This document shows, in pieces, positions 23,531-31,734 of a DNA stretch of 64,000 nt. Under the pieces are notes generated by a model, which saw nothing but the letters and a program-made list of their open reading frames with translations, was not told the DNA's origin and searched no databases. Every line of letters begins with the position of its first letter. The first letter of the stretch is position 1. The position numbers were made by a program, and so were the translations under genes. Origin of the DNA: Inquilinus sp. Marseille-Q2685 (lineage in GTDB: Bacteria; Pseudomonadota; Alphaproteobacteria; DSM-16000; Inquilinaceae); assembly GCF_916619195.1 (NCBI RefSeq), contig NZ_CAKAKL010000008.1:62001-126000 (forward strand). The letters are read 5' to 3'.

Positions 23531-24796
23531 ATGGATGCGCGAGCACAGGGTTTGACGATCAAGGCGCCAGGCCGCCCGCTGACCGGCCGGGTGACCCCGC
23601 CCGGGTCGAAGTCGATCACCAACCGCGTCCTGCTGCTGGCGGCGCTGGCCCGCGGCACCAGCCACCTGACCGGCGCGCTGAAGAGCGACGACACCAAATT
23701 GATGGCGGCCGCCCTGCGCGCCATGGGCGTGACGGTGGAGGAGCCGGACGACACCAGCTTCACGGTCACCGGCACCGGCCGGCTGCAGGCTCCGGCCGCG
23801 CCGCTGTTCCTGGGCAATGCCGGCACCGCCACCCGCTTCCTGACCGCCGCCGTCACCATGGTCGACGGTACCGTGGTGGTCGATGGCGACGCCCATATGC
23901 GCAAGCGGCCGATCGGACCGCTGGTGCAGGCGCTGCGCTCGCTCGGCACCGACATCGCGGACACGAACGGCTACCCGCCGGTCACGGTGCGCGGCCACGG
24001 CCCCTTCGCGCCCGGCCGGGTCGAGATCGATGGCGGCCTGTCCAGCCAGTACATCTCCGCCCTGCTGATGGCCGCCGCCTGCGGCACCGGGCCGGTCGAG
24101 GTGGCGCTGACCGGCACCGAGATCGGCGCCCGCGGCTATGTCGACCTGACCGTGGCGGCGATGCGCGCCTTCGGCGCCGAGGTCGAGCAGCTGGACGAGG
24201 CGACCTGGCGGGTGCGGCCGACCGGCTACCGCGCCGTCGATCATGTGATCGAGCCCGACGCCTCGGCCGCGACCTATCTGTGGGGCGCCGAGGTGCTGAC
24301 CGGCGGCACCATCGACCTGGGCGTTCCGGCGGCCGCCTTTACCCAGCCGGACGCCAAGGCCCAGGCGCTGATCGCGCGATTCCCGCACCTGCCGCCGGTG
24401 ATCGACGGGTCGCAGATGCAGGACGCGGTGCCGACGCTGGCGGTGCTGGCGGCGTTCAACGAGACGCCGGTGCGCTTCACCGGCATCGCCAATCTCCGGG
24501 TCAAGGAATGCGACCGCGTCGCCGCGCTGGCGACCGAGCTGTCGCGCATCCGCCCGGGCCTGGGCCGCGAGGAAGGCGACGACTTGATCGTGGCCTCGGA
24601 TCCCAGCCTGGCCGGCCAGGTGCTGCCGACCCGGATCGAGACCTATGCCGACCACCGCATCGCCATGAGCTTCGCCCTGGCCGGGCTGAAGATCGGCGGC
24701 ATCACCATCCTCGCCCCCGGCTGCGTGGCCAAGACCTATCCCGGCTACTGGGATGCGCTGGCCTCGCTGGGTGTCACCTATGACGAGGTGGCCTGA
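23531..24796 (+). CDS. aroA: 3-phosphoshikimate 1-carboxyvinyltransferase (EPSP synthase)
   Basis: A 421-residue enzyme that joins phosphoenolpyruvate to shikimate-3-phosphate in the sixth step of the shikimate pathway. It shows PGSKSITNRVLLLAAL, RPIGPLVQALRSLG, GLSSQYISALLMAA, RVKECDRV and TYADHRIAMSFAL, all family hallmarks. The PEP-site loop reads GNAGTATRFLTAA. The residue matching Pro101 of the E. coli enzyme is Phe, as in fungal AROM-type sequences, and it is unlike the GNSGTGARLL-type loop of most alphaproteobacterial enzymes. It is not next to cmk/rpsA, where the group's usual copy lies. It may be a second or transferred copy. Confidence 0.93.
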   Translation: MDARAQGLTIKAPGRPLTGRVTPPGSKSITNRVLLLAALARGTSHLTGALKSDDTKLMAAALRAMGVTVEEPDDTSFTVTGTGRLQAPAAPLFLGNAGTATRFLTAAVTMVDGTVVVDGDAHMRKRPIGPLVQALRSLGTDIADTNGYPPVTVRGHGPFAPGRVEIDGGLSSQYISALLMAAACGTGPVEVALTGTEIGARGYVDLTVAAMRAFGAEVEQLDEATWRVRPTGYRAVDHVIEPDASAATYLWGAEVLTGGTIDLGVPAAAFTQPDAKAQALIARFPHLPPVIDGSQMQDAVPTLAVLAAFNETPVRFTGIANLRVKECDRVAALATELSRIRPGLGREEGDDLIVASDPSLAGQVLPTRIETYADHRIAMSFALAGLKIGGITILAPGCVAKTYPGYWDALASLGVTYDEVA

Positions 24797-24845
24797 CCGG
24801 GCGACCCGGCCCACGATCCATATGCCTGCATCGGAAGGACACCCT

Positions 24846-26435
24846 ATGAGGCGCGTACTCAGTTCCTTGCTTTGCCTGCTGTCGCTGGAACGTGCCAACG
24901 CGGCCACCATGGATCCCCAGGATTTCCAACTGTGCGTCGGTCAGGAAGGAATGCCCGATGCAAGGCTGGCGGCCTGCGATCGCGTGCTGGGCGTCCGCGA
25001 ACTGGAAGTGGGCCAACGGTCCGCGGCCCATGCGGCGCGTGGGTTGCTGCGCCTGGGACAAGGCGACAATAAGGCGGCCATCGCCGACTTCAGCGAAGTG
25101 ATTGCGCATGACGCCCAGGACGAGGCCGCGCTGTTCAACCGCGGCGTCGCCTGGCGCAGAATCGGCGAGACCGAGCGTTCGCTTGTCGATCTCGATGCCG
25201 CCATCCGGCTCGCCCCGGATGACCCGGGGAACTATGTGTCCCGCGCCCTGACCTGGGAAGCGCGCGGCGATCTCGACCAGGCCATCGAGGACTTCTCGGC
25301 CGCGCTGCGTGTCGATCCGAACCACATCCCCGCCTATCACGACCGGGCGTTGGTCTGGGACAAGAAGCGCGAATGGGACAAGGCGATCGAGGATTTCACC
25401 GCCGTCCTCCGGCTGGATCCGAAGGATGCCGAGACCTATTCGGGCCGCGGCAATGTCTGGCTGCACAAGGGCGACCCGGAACGCGCGCTGGCCGACCAGA
25501 ACGACGCGGTCCGGCTCGATCCGGGAGAGGCAAACCACTACATTAGCCGTGCACTGGCCTTGCGTGCCCTGGACCGGCGCGACCAGGCATTGTTCGACCT
25601 CGACCAGGCGATCCGGCTCGATCCGGATCGGGCGCGCGCCTATGCCAATCGCGGCCTGATATTCGCCGACGACGAAGATTGGAACCAGGCGATCGCCGAC
25701 TACAGCACGGCATTGCGCCTGGATCCCGGCTACGCCTGGGCCTACCGGTCGCGCGCAAGGGCGCAACGCAAGGCGGGGATGCCAGCGGCCGCACTGGACG
25801 ATGCCAACCAGGCGGTCCTGCTCGCCCCGAAGGATGCCGAAGCCTACGTCGAGCGCGGCCTGATCCATGAGGACCAGGAGAGCTGGGGCGACGCCGAGGC
25901 CGACTACACGCGAGCGCTTGGCTTGGCACCCCAATCGAGCGACGTGCTCTTCGCCCGTGCGCGCACCCGCCTGTACCTGCACGACGAGCCCGGGGCCGTG
26001 GAAGACCTAACCGAAGCCATACGCATCGACCCGGACGACGGCGACCTGTTCTCCATGCGTGGCCTGGCCTACCGCCGGCTGAGCGATATGGACAAGGCCC
26101 TGGCCGATTACAACGAAGCCATCCGGCTCGATCCGGACGATGTCGACACCTACAACAACCGGGGATTCGCCTACAAGGCGATGGGCAGGCTCAACGAAGC
26201 CATGCAGGACTTCGATCGCGTGATCCGACTGCGCCCGACCTATGGCCTAGCCTATTACAATCGTGGCTATCTCTGGAAGGCCATGGGCCGGATCGAGCCC
26301 GCCATCGCCGACTGGCGCAAGGCCCTGACACTCGATATGGCGCGTTCGATCACAGGAAAGCAGAAGGACGACATCCTTGCCGAGCTTCGCCAGCTCGGCG
26401 TCTCGCCCGCAGACCCGGGCACCGGGCCCGAATAG
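24846..26435 (+). CDS. Exported TPR-repeat protein
   Basis: A 529-residue protein. The first 20 residues (RVLSSLLCLLSLERANA region) are a signal peptide. The rest is about 12-13 tetratricopeptide repeats of 34 residues, with recurring units such as ADYNEAIRLDPDDVDTYNNR. TPR arrays bind partner proteins; no enzyme domain is attached. GGAAGGACACCCT precedes ATG 24846; an in-frame ATG at 24822 would add 8 residues. The codon third positions are less GC-rich than in neighbouring genes, so it may be a more recent arrival. The final repeat ends WRKALTLDMARSITG, and the last 25 residues are not TPR. Confidence 0.9.
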   Translation: MRRVLSSLLCLLSLERANAATMDPQDFQLCVGQEGMPDARLAACDRVLGVRELEVGQRSAAHAARGLLRLGQGDNKAAIADFSEVIAHDAQDEAALFNRGVAWRRIGETERSLVDLDAAIRLAPDDPGNYVSRALTWEARGDLDQAIEDFSAALRVDPNHIPAYHDRALVWDKKREWDKAIEDFTAVLRLDPKDAETYSGRGNVWLHKGDPERALADQNDAVRLDPGEANHYISRALALRALDRRDQALFDLDQAIRLDPDRARAYANRGLIFADDEDWNQAIADYSTALRLDPGYAWAYRSRARAQRKAGMPAAALDDANQAVLLAPKDAEAYVERGLIHEDQESWGDAEADYTRALGLAPQSSDVLFARARTRLYLHDEPGAVEDLTEAIRIDPDDGDLFSMRGLAYRRLSDMDKALADYNEAIRLDPDDVDTYNNRGFAYKAMGRLNEAMQDFDRVIRLRPTYGLAYYNRGYLWKAMGRIEPAIADWRKALTLDMARSITGKQKDDILAELRQLGVSPADPGTGPE

Positions 26436-26467
26436 AAGGCACAGTTCCGGGACCGCAGGCGGGATGG

Positions 26468-27424
26468 CTAGGACGAGGCGGTCCGACCGGGCGATCGGTC
26501 GATCACGCGCCACACCCTAGCGAACAACCGCCCGTCCAGCGCGATCAGGCCGAGGCCGATCAGTGCCATACCGGCCCAGGCACGGCCGGCCAGGACCTCG
26601 CCCAGGACGAGGTGCCCGAGCAGCATGGCGCTGGGCGGAATCAGCAGCGTCACCAGCACCGTGTTGGTGGCGCCGACCCGGGCCAGCAGCTTGAAGTAGA
26701 GGACGTAGGCGAGAGAGGTGCTGAGCAGCGCCAGGCCGCCCAGCGACAGCAGCGTCGCCCCGCTCGGCATCGGCAAGGTCCAGGGCCGGTCGACCAGGCA
26801 GACGATGGGCAGCATCATCAGGCTGGTGGCGCCGACCTGGCCGGTGGCGGTGACCATGGGCGGCAGGCCCCGGAAGCGGCGGCCGAAGATGCCGGCGAAG
26901 GCATAGGACAAGGCGGCGCCGAGGATCGCGAGCTGCGCCGTCACCTCGCCGCCGAGCCCGCCCAGCACCTGAGGCCCGATCAGCACCACGACACCTGCGA
27001 GGCCCAGCAGCACCCCGGACAGGCGCTTCGGCGTCAGCTTCTCGTCCACGGTCAGCACATGGGCGACCAGCACGGTGAACAAGGGCGTGGTGGCGTTCAG
27101 GATCGCAGCGAGGCCGCTGCCGATCCGGGTCTGGCCCCAGACGATCAGGCAGAACGGGATCAGGTTGTTCAAGACGCCCATGCCGAAGAAGGCCATCCAG
27201 ATCCGACGGTCCCGCGGCATCGATAGGCCGGCCAGGCGCAGCACCGGGAGCAGCGCGATGGCCGCCAGCCCGACCCGGACGAGGACGATGGTCAGCGGCG
27301 GCAGCTCGGCCACCGCGACCTTCGAGAAGAAGAAGGATCCGCCCCAGACCAGCGACAGGGCGATCAGCAGCAGCCAGTCGGCGATTCCCATCGGGGGCGG
27401 GGCTGCGGGTTTGGCGATGCTCAT
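26468..27424 (-). CDS. EamA/DMT-family exporter
   Basis: A 318-residue protein with ten transmembrane helices in two EamA repeats: LSLVWGGSFFFSKVAV opens repeat 1, and ALLSTSLAYVLYFKLLARVGA lies in repeat 2. The family exports amino acids or other metabolites. ATG 27424 has AAGGGCGG upstream. Unlike the other three DMT genes in this window, it has no divergent LysR partner. It is convergent to the TPR gene. Confidence 0.92.
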   Translation of the reverse strand: MSIAKPAAPPPMGIADWLLLIALSLVWGGSFFFSKVAVAELPPLTIVLVRVGLAAIALLPVLRLAGLSMPRDRRIWMAFFGMGVLNNLIPFCLIVWGQTRIGSGLAAILNATTPLFTVLVAHVLTVDEKLTPKRLSGVLLGLAGVVVLIGPQVLGGLGGEVTAQLAILGAALSYAFAGIFGRRFRGLPPMVTATGQVGATSLMMLPIVCLVDRPWTLPMPSGATLLSLGGLALLSTSLAYVLYFKLLARVGATNTVLVTLLIPPSAMLLGHLVLGEVLAGRAWAGMALIGLGLIALDGRLFARVWRVIDRSPGRTASS

Positions 27425-27572
27425 GCCGCCCTTCTGGTCCTGACGCGGGAGAGCCGCCACCCGGTTCTTGCGGTCAATCCCGCCGCGCAGGACTGGCCCG
27501 ACAAAGCGTCGGGGCAGCGGCGGTGCCGGATGGGCTAGCTAGAAGGACGGCCCCGCCGTCCGGAGACCCGCC

Positions 27573-28382
27573 GTGATCGACCCGTTCTGGCTCCTGTTCG
27601 CCGCCAAGCTGGCGCTGGCCGCCGGGATCGTGGTCGCCGCCTCGCTGCTGGTCGAGCGCAGCGGGCCGGTGCTCGGGGCGATGATCGCGACGCTGCCGAT
27701 CTCGGTCGGCCCGGCCTATGTCTTCCTGGCGATGGAGCATGATGCCGGCTTCATCGCCGGCAGCGCCGTGGCCAGCCTGGCGGTCAACACGGCGACCGCC
27801 GTGTTCCTGACGCTCTATTCGCTGCTCGCCCGCTCGCGCAGCCTCGCCGTCAGCCTGCCGCTGGGGCTGCTGGGCTGGGCCGGCATGGCGGCCGCGGTCT
27901 CCCGGGTCGACTGGACCCTGCCCGGCGCCGTGGCGCTGAACCTGATCGTCTTCGCCGCCTGCCTGCCGATTGCGCTGCGGGGGCTGGCGGCGACGCCGCC
28001 GGTGCGGGCCGCCGGCCGGCGCTGGGACATCCCGGCGCGGGCGGCCGCGGTCACCGGCCTGATCGCCGCGGTGCTGCTGATCGGCCGCGCCCTGGGGCCG
28101 GCGGCGGCCGGCTTCGCCGCCCTGGCCCCGGTGGTCACCGGCAGCCTGGCCCTGCTGCTGCATCCGCGCATCGGCGGCCCGGCGACGGCGGCGGTGTTCG
28201 CCAACGCCCTGATCGGCATGGTGGGGTATGTGCCGGCGCTGGCGCTGCTGCACCTCGCGGCCGTGCCGCTCGGCTCCGCCGCGGCGCTGTGCCTGGCCCT
28301 GGCTGCCTGCGTGCTGTGGAACGCCGCCATGCTGGCGCTGCGCGGCCGCCGACGGCCGCTCACGCCACAGCCGCAGGACTGA
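27573..28382 (+). CDS. Multi-spanning membrane protein of unknown function
   Basis: A 269-residue protein with about eight hydrophobic helices, starting with the GTG at 27573 (GGAGACC upstream). The first helix is followed by a conserved-looking SGPVLGAMIATLPISVGPAYVF. I recognise no catalytic or transport motif. The 3' end overlaps the convergent acetyltransferase gene by 23 bases. It may be a transporter of a poorly characterised family. Confidence 0.75.
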   Translation: MIDPFWLLFAAKLALAAGIVVAASLLVERSGPVLGAMIATLPISVGPAYVFLAMEHDAGFIAGSAVASLAVNTATAVFLTLYSLLARSRSLAVSLPLGLLGWAGMAAAVSRVDWTLPGAVALNLIVFAACLPIALRGLAATPPVRAAGRRWDIPARAAAVTGLIAAVLLIGRALGPAAAGFAALAPVVTGSLALLLHPRIGGPATAAVFANALIGMVGYVPALALLHLAAVPLGSAAALCLALAACVLWNAAMLALRGRRRPLTPQPQD

Positions 28383-29286
28383 GCGGACGCTCGAACTCCG
28401 TGCGGATCGCGAAGTCGCGCCACCCGGCCCGGCGGAAGGCATCGGCCATCGGCATGTTGCGGGTATCGGTGTCGGCCCGGACCGGCCGTCGGCCGATGCG
28501 GGCCAGCGTCGCCGTGCCGCGCGCCAGCAGCGCGTGGACATGGCCGCGCCCGCGCCGCTCCGGCACCACGCCGACATAGCCGATCGTGGCCATGCTGGGC
28601 GCCAGCGCCGGCATCACCAGCCCGACCAGCGCCCCGTCCGGTTCGTAGGCCAGCTCCCACCAGCCCGGCTCGTGCTGCAGCCCCTGCAGATCGGCGAAGA
28701 TGTCGTCGTCGCCGATGCGGCGGTCGAGCGTGCCCCGTGTGACCCGCTCCGACGCAGCCCGGAACGCCGCCTCGCCGACCTCCGCCATCGACCGGAACAC
28801 CAGGCCGTCGGCGGGCGCCGGGATCGGAGCGGCGGGGTCGAACTCGAACCGGAAAGTCTCGCGCCGGATCTCGAAGCCGTTGTCTGTCAGCAGCGCCTTT
28901 CGCCGCTCCGGCTCGGCCTGCCATTGCGGCGCCTGCATCGGCGTGTCGAGCACATGGCCGAGCGCCCGGGCGCCGAGCGACCGCGCCCACCCGGCCGCCT
29001 GCCCCAGCATCGCGGCGCCGATCGCATCGGCCTCCGGCGCCGGCCAGGGCAGATCGAACAGCACGATGTCGCTGGGCGCCGCCGCCCCGGGCAGAGCCCA
29101 GAAGGCGATGCGGCCGACGGGTGCGCCGCCCTGCTCGGCCAGGAAGCACCAGTCCAGGCGCATCGCGCCCTTGCCCAGCAGGTCCTCGGCATAGTGCCGC
29201 ACCGCCTCGGCATGGGCCGGGTCGGTGGCGGTGGCGGTGAAGACGGCGAGTTCGGACTCGGCGATCGGGCGCAGGCGGATGTCCAC
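28360..29286 (-). CDS. GNAT acetyltransferase, double-domain length
   Basis: A 308-residue protein with two GNAT-like halves. The C-terminal half carries the acetyl-CoA loop VPERRGRGHVHALLARG and the late motif DTRNMPMADAFRRAGW. The N-terminal half (EDLLGKGAMRLDWCFLAEQ...) looks degenerate. GTG 29286 lies one base from the stop of the upstream VOC gene, so the two are co-translated. The substrate is unknown. Confidence 0.85.
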   Translation of the reverse strand: MDIRLRPIAESELAVFTATATDPAHAEAVRHYAEDLLGKGAMRLDWCFLAEQGGAPVGRIAFWALPGAAAPSDIVLFDLPWPAPEADAIGAAMLGQAAGWARSLGARALGHVLDTPMQAPQWQAEPERRKALLTDNGFEIRRETFRFEFDPAAPIPAPADGLVFRSMAEVGEAAFRAASERVTRGTLDRRIGDDDIFADLQGLQHEPGWWELAYEPDGALVGLVMPALAPSMATIGYVGVVPERRGRGHVHALLARGTATLARIGRRPVRADTDTRNMPMADAFRRAGWRDFAIRTEFERPLSPAAVA

Positions 29287-29287
29287 G

Positions 29288-29692
29288 TCAGGTCCCGGCC
29301 GAGATCACGACGGATTCGGCCGAGCGCGTTGCCGGACCGTGATGCACGGCCTCGATGTTGTTGCCGTCGGGGTCGAGCGCGAAGGCGCCGTAATAGCCCG
29401 GATGGTAGTGCCGCTCGCCCGGCCCCCCATTGTCGCGGCCGCCGGCCTCGAGCGCCGCGGCGTGGAAGCGGTGGACGGTCTCTCGGTCCGCCGCCTGGAA
29501 GGCCAGGTGGACATGGCTGACGGCGTCGCCCTGGCTCACGAACAGCTCGTCCGAGGCGAAGAAGCCCGGTCCTTCATGGGTGATGGCGCGGCCGACCGAG
29601 GCCAGCGCCGCGGCGTAGAAGCGCTTGCTGGCCTCCAGGTCGCGCACCACCAGATGGACATGATCGATCAGGCGGCCCTGATGGAACTGCAT
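29288..29692 (-). CDS. VOC-family (glyoxalase-like) protein
   Basis: A 134-residue vicinal-oxygen-chelate protein. Opening IDHVHLVVRDLEASKRFYAAAL and the closing YHPGYYGAFALDPDGNNIEAV are the two metal-binding repeats, with His and Glu ligands. Members act as dioxygenases, isomerases or antibiotic-binding proteins. It is coupled to the downstream GNAT gene, suggesting a small resistance or detoxification operon. Confidence 0.9.
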   Translation of the reverse strand: MQFHQGRLIDHVHLVVRDLEASKRFYAAALASVGRAITHEGPGFFASDELFVSQGDAVSHVHLAFQAADRETVHRFHAAALEAGGRDNGGPGERHYHPGYYGAFALDPDGNNIEAVHHGPATRSAESVVISAGT

Positions 29693-29723
29693 GGCGTTCT
29701 CCCCTTTCCGTCCGGCGCGCCTT

Positions 29724-30038
29724 CTAGCGCGTCCCCTCCGTGTCGATCACCTCGAAATGCTCGACCTCCGGGTCGAAGCGGGTCAGGAAGTCCTGGTCGC
29801 GCGGATAGTAGCGGGCGCGGCCGTAATCCTCGCCGGCGAAGGCCTTGATCGACTCGACCGAGTCCCACATCGTCAGGGTCAGGAACTCCACCTCCTCTCC
29901 CCTGTCTCGGCACAGGAGCCAGACGCCGCGGTTGCCCGGCGTCTTCGCGTAGTCGCCGAGGCCGGTCTCCCGCAGATAGGCGACATAGGCGTCCTTCTTC
30001 GCCTTCGGCACCGGGCCGCGCCACATCCGTGCGATCAT
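29724..30038 (-). CDS. Small dimeric ferredoxin-like (ABM-type) protein
   Basis: A 104-residue protein that begins MIARMWRGPVPKAKKDAYVA and contains GNRGVWLLCRDRGEEVEFLTLTMWDS, the pattern of antibiotic-biosynthesis-monooxygenase-like dimeric alpha/beta-barrel proteins. The family includes quinol oxygenases and many of unknown role. ATG 30038 overlaps the stop of the upstream acetyltransferase (ATGA), so it is second in a two-gene unit. Confidence 0.85.
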   Translation of the reverse strand: MIARMWRGPVPKAKKDAYVAYLRETGLGDYAKTPGNRGVWLLCRDRGEEVEFLTLTMWDSVESIKAFAGEDYGRARYYPRDQDFLTRFDPEVEHFEVIDTEGTR

Positions 30039-30640
30039 CTCGGGTCCTCCTGTTCCTTGGTGAGATCGAGGCGGACGATCGGCCGGGTCGGGCTGCGCCG
30101 CGCCACCTCGCGGAAGCCGAGGTCCAGGAAGGGACGCAGCACGCCGGTGTAGATCTCGCCCGACCCTAGCGGCCGCGCGGCGTCGATCGGATAGGCCTCC
30201 AGCGCCGGGGCGCCGCGGGACCGCGCCAGCCGCGCCGCCGCCGCGACCAGCGGGCGCAGCAGCCCGGTGCGGCGATGGGCCTTGGTCGTCACGAAGCAGG
30301 TGATCGACCAGACCGGCACATCGTCGACCGGCGCCAGGTTGCGCGACCGCGCCAGGCGCGGCTGGTCCGCGCGCGGGGCCACGCCGCACCAGGCGACGGG
30401 CCGGCCGTCGCGATAGCCGAGCAGCCCCATCGGCTCGCCGGCCTCGACCAGATCGCGGAACAGGGCGCGGTTGCTGCCGTCGCGCATCCCGGCCCGGAAG
30501 TCGCGGCGCTCACGGCGCCAGAAGGCGCACCAGCAGCGCCCGGCCTCGGCACAGCCGGCGAACACGGCCTCGACATCCCCGAGCCGCTCCGGCGTCACCG
30601 GCCGGCATTCGAGCGTCGCGTCACGATCGACTGTCGGCAT
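30035..30640 (-). CDS. GNAT acetyltransferase-like protein, cysteine-rich
   Basis: A 201-residue protein of the GNAT fold. It contains VFAGCAEAGRCWCAFWRRER near residue 27, typical of a group of uncharacterised GNAT proteins with Cys/Trp-rich N-termini. ITCFVTTKAHRRTGLLRPLVAAAARLA is the acetyl-CoA binding region. ATG 30640 starts it, with no good ribosome site seen. It is coupled by an ATGA overlap to the ABM-like gene. Confidence 0.85.
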   Translation of the reverse strand: MPTVDRDATLECRPVTPERLGDVEAVFAGCAEAGRCWCAFWRRERRDFRAGMRDGSNRALFRDLVEAGEPMGLLGYRDGRPVAWCGVAPRADQPRLARSRNLAPVDDVPVWSITCFVTTKAHRRTGLLRPLVAAAARLARSRGAPALEAYPIDAARPLGSGEIYTGVLRPFLDLGFREVARRSPTRPIVRLDLTKEQEDPR

Positions 30641-30715
30641 TCCCTAACCCCTGAACCGGTTTGGCGACGATGCCGGGCTTGCCCCGGCCAAGTCAACCGA
30701 TAGGATGGTCGGGCG

Positions 30716-31336
30716 ATGCAGACCCAGGCCCCCTCCTACGCGGTACGGCCGCCGAAGCGGATCGGCGGCTCGCTCAGCCTCGACTTCGTCAACACCGAGG
30801 CGTGGCGCGGCGACGTTCCGCAGCGCGGCGAGCGGCTGACGAGCTATGGCGAGCTCGCCCTCTGGGCCGGCCATCTCGGCATCCTGGACCGGGCCGGGGT
30901 CAGGCGGCTGACGCAGGAGGCGGCGCAGCGCCCCGAGGCCGCGGCCGAGGTGCTGGCGACGGCGCTGCGCCTGCGGGGCGCGCTGGGGCGGATCCTGACG
31001 GCGCCGGCGGCGGCCTCGGCGGCGGATCTCGCGGTGCTGAACGGCGTGCTGGCCCGGGCGCCGACCCGCACCGGCCTGGCGGCGACCAAGACCGGCTTCA
31101 CCTGGACCATGACCGAGACCGACCCGCTGGAGCAGCCGCTGTGGCCGGTGGTGTGGGACGCGGCCGAGCTGCTGGTCTCCGGCCGCGCCGAGCGGGTCGG
31201 CAGCTGCTCCGACCCCGACTGCGCCTGGGTGTTCCTGGACACCTCGCGCAACCGCAGCCGGCGCTGGTGCTCGATGGCCGATTGCGGCAACCGGCACAAG
31301 GCGCGCCGGCACTACGAGCGGGTGTGCGCTTCCTAG
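30716..31336 (+). CDS. CGNR zinc-finger protein (ABATE domain)
   Basis: A 206-residue protein. The N-terminal ABATE region begins GGSLSLDFVNTEAWRG, and the C-terminal zinc finger has CSDPDCAWVFLD, then WCSMADCGNRHKARRH, giving four cysteines and the CGNR motif. It is a putative stress-related transcriptional regulator (family annotation). The frame extends far upstream, but ATG 30716 matches the family start. Its stop overlaps that of the convergent I78 inhibitor gene. Confidence 0.92.
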   Translation: MQTQAPSYAVRPPKRIGGSLSLDFVNTEAWRGDVPQRGERLTSYGELALWAGHLGILDRAGVRRLTQEAAQRPEAAAEVLATALRLRGALGRILTAPAAASAADLAVLNGVLARAPTRTGLAATKTGFTWTMTETDPLEQPLWPVVWDAAELLVSGRAERVGSCSDPDCAWVFLDTSRNRSRRWCSMADCGNRHKARRHYERVCAS

Positions 31337-31605
31337 CCGATGGACGCGCGCAGGATCTTCCCTTGTGCGTCGACCTCCACGGTCAGGCGGTCGGCGCGGT
31401 AGTCCATGGTCACCGCCTCGCCCGGGCGGACGGTCCGCAGCATCAGGCCCTTGAGCTTGTCGAGCTCGGCCTGGGAGACGGGCCCCTCGGGCTCGGCGGC
31501 ACCCGGCGCAGCCGCCTGGCTGCGGGCGCAGGCGGCGGCGAGGCCGCCGGCGGCACCGGCCACGGCAAGGCCGAGGAGATGACGGCGGGAGGATTCGGTG
31601 CTCAT
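31333..31605 (-). CDS. I78-family peptidase inhibitor-like lipoprotein/exported protein
   Basis: A 90-residue exported protein. The N-terminus has a twin arginine (SRRHLLGLAVAGAAGG) and a cysteine in LAAACARS, giving a possible lipoprotein site. The C-terminal GEAVTMDYRADRLTVEVDAQ matches the I78 inhibitor pattern (TMDYRxDRLxV...D). Members inhibit serine proteases of the elastase/chymotrypsin type. ATG 31605 was chosen. It is divergent from the multicopper oxidase, 129 bases away. Confidence 0.8.
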   Translation of the reverse strand: MSTESSRRHLLGLAVAGAAGGLAAACARSQAAAPGAAEPEGPVSQAELDKLKGLMLRTVRPGEAVTMDYRADRLTVEVDAQGKILRASIG

Positions 31606-31734
31606 GGGCTGCTCCGTCGTGTCTGTGGTCCGCCCCTGATCGGCGACAAAAAAGGCGACGTCGTGACGCGGTTTACCTTCCAGCAGGAGGAAGCTCCAGA
31701 CTCCGGTCGACGCCGCCTTGATGAGGATCCGATC

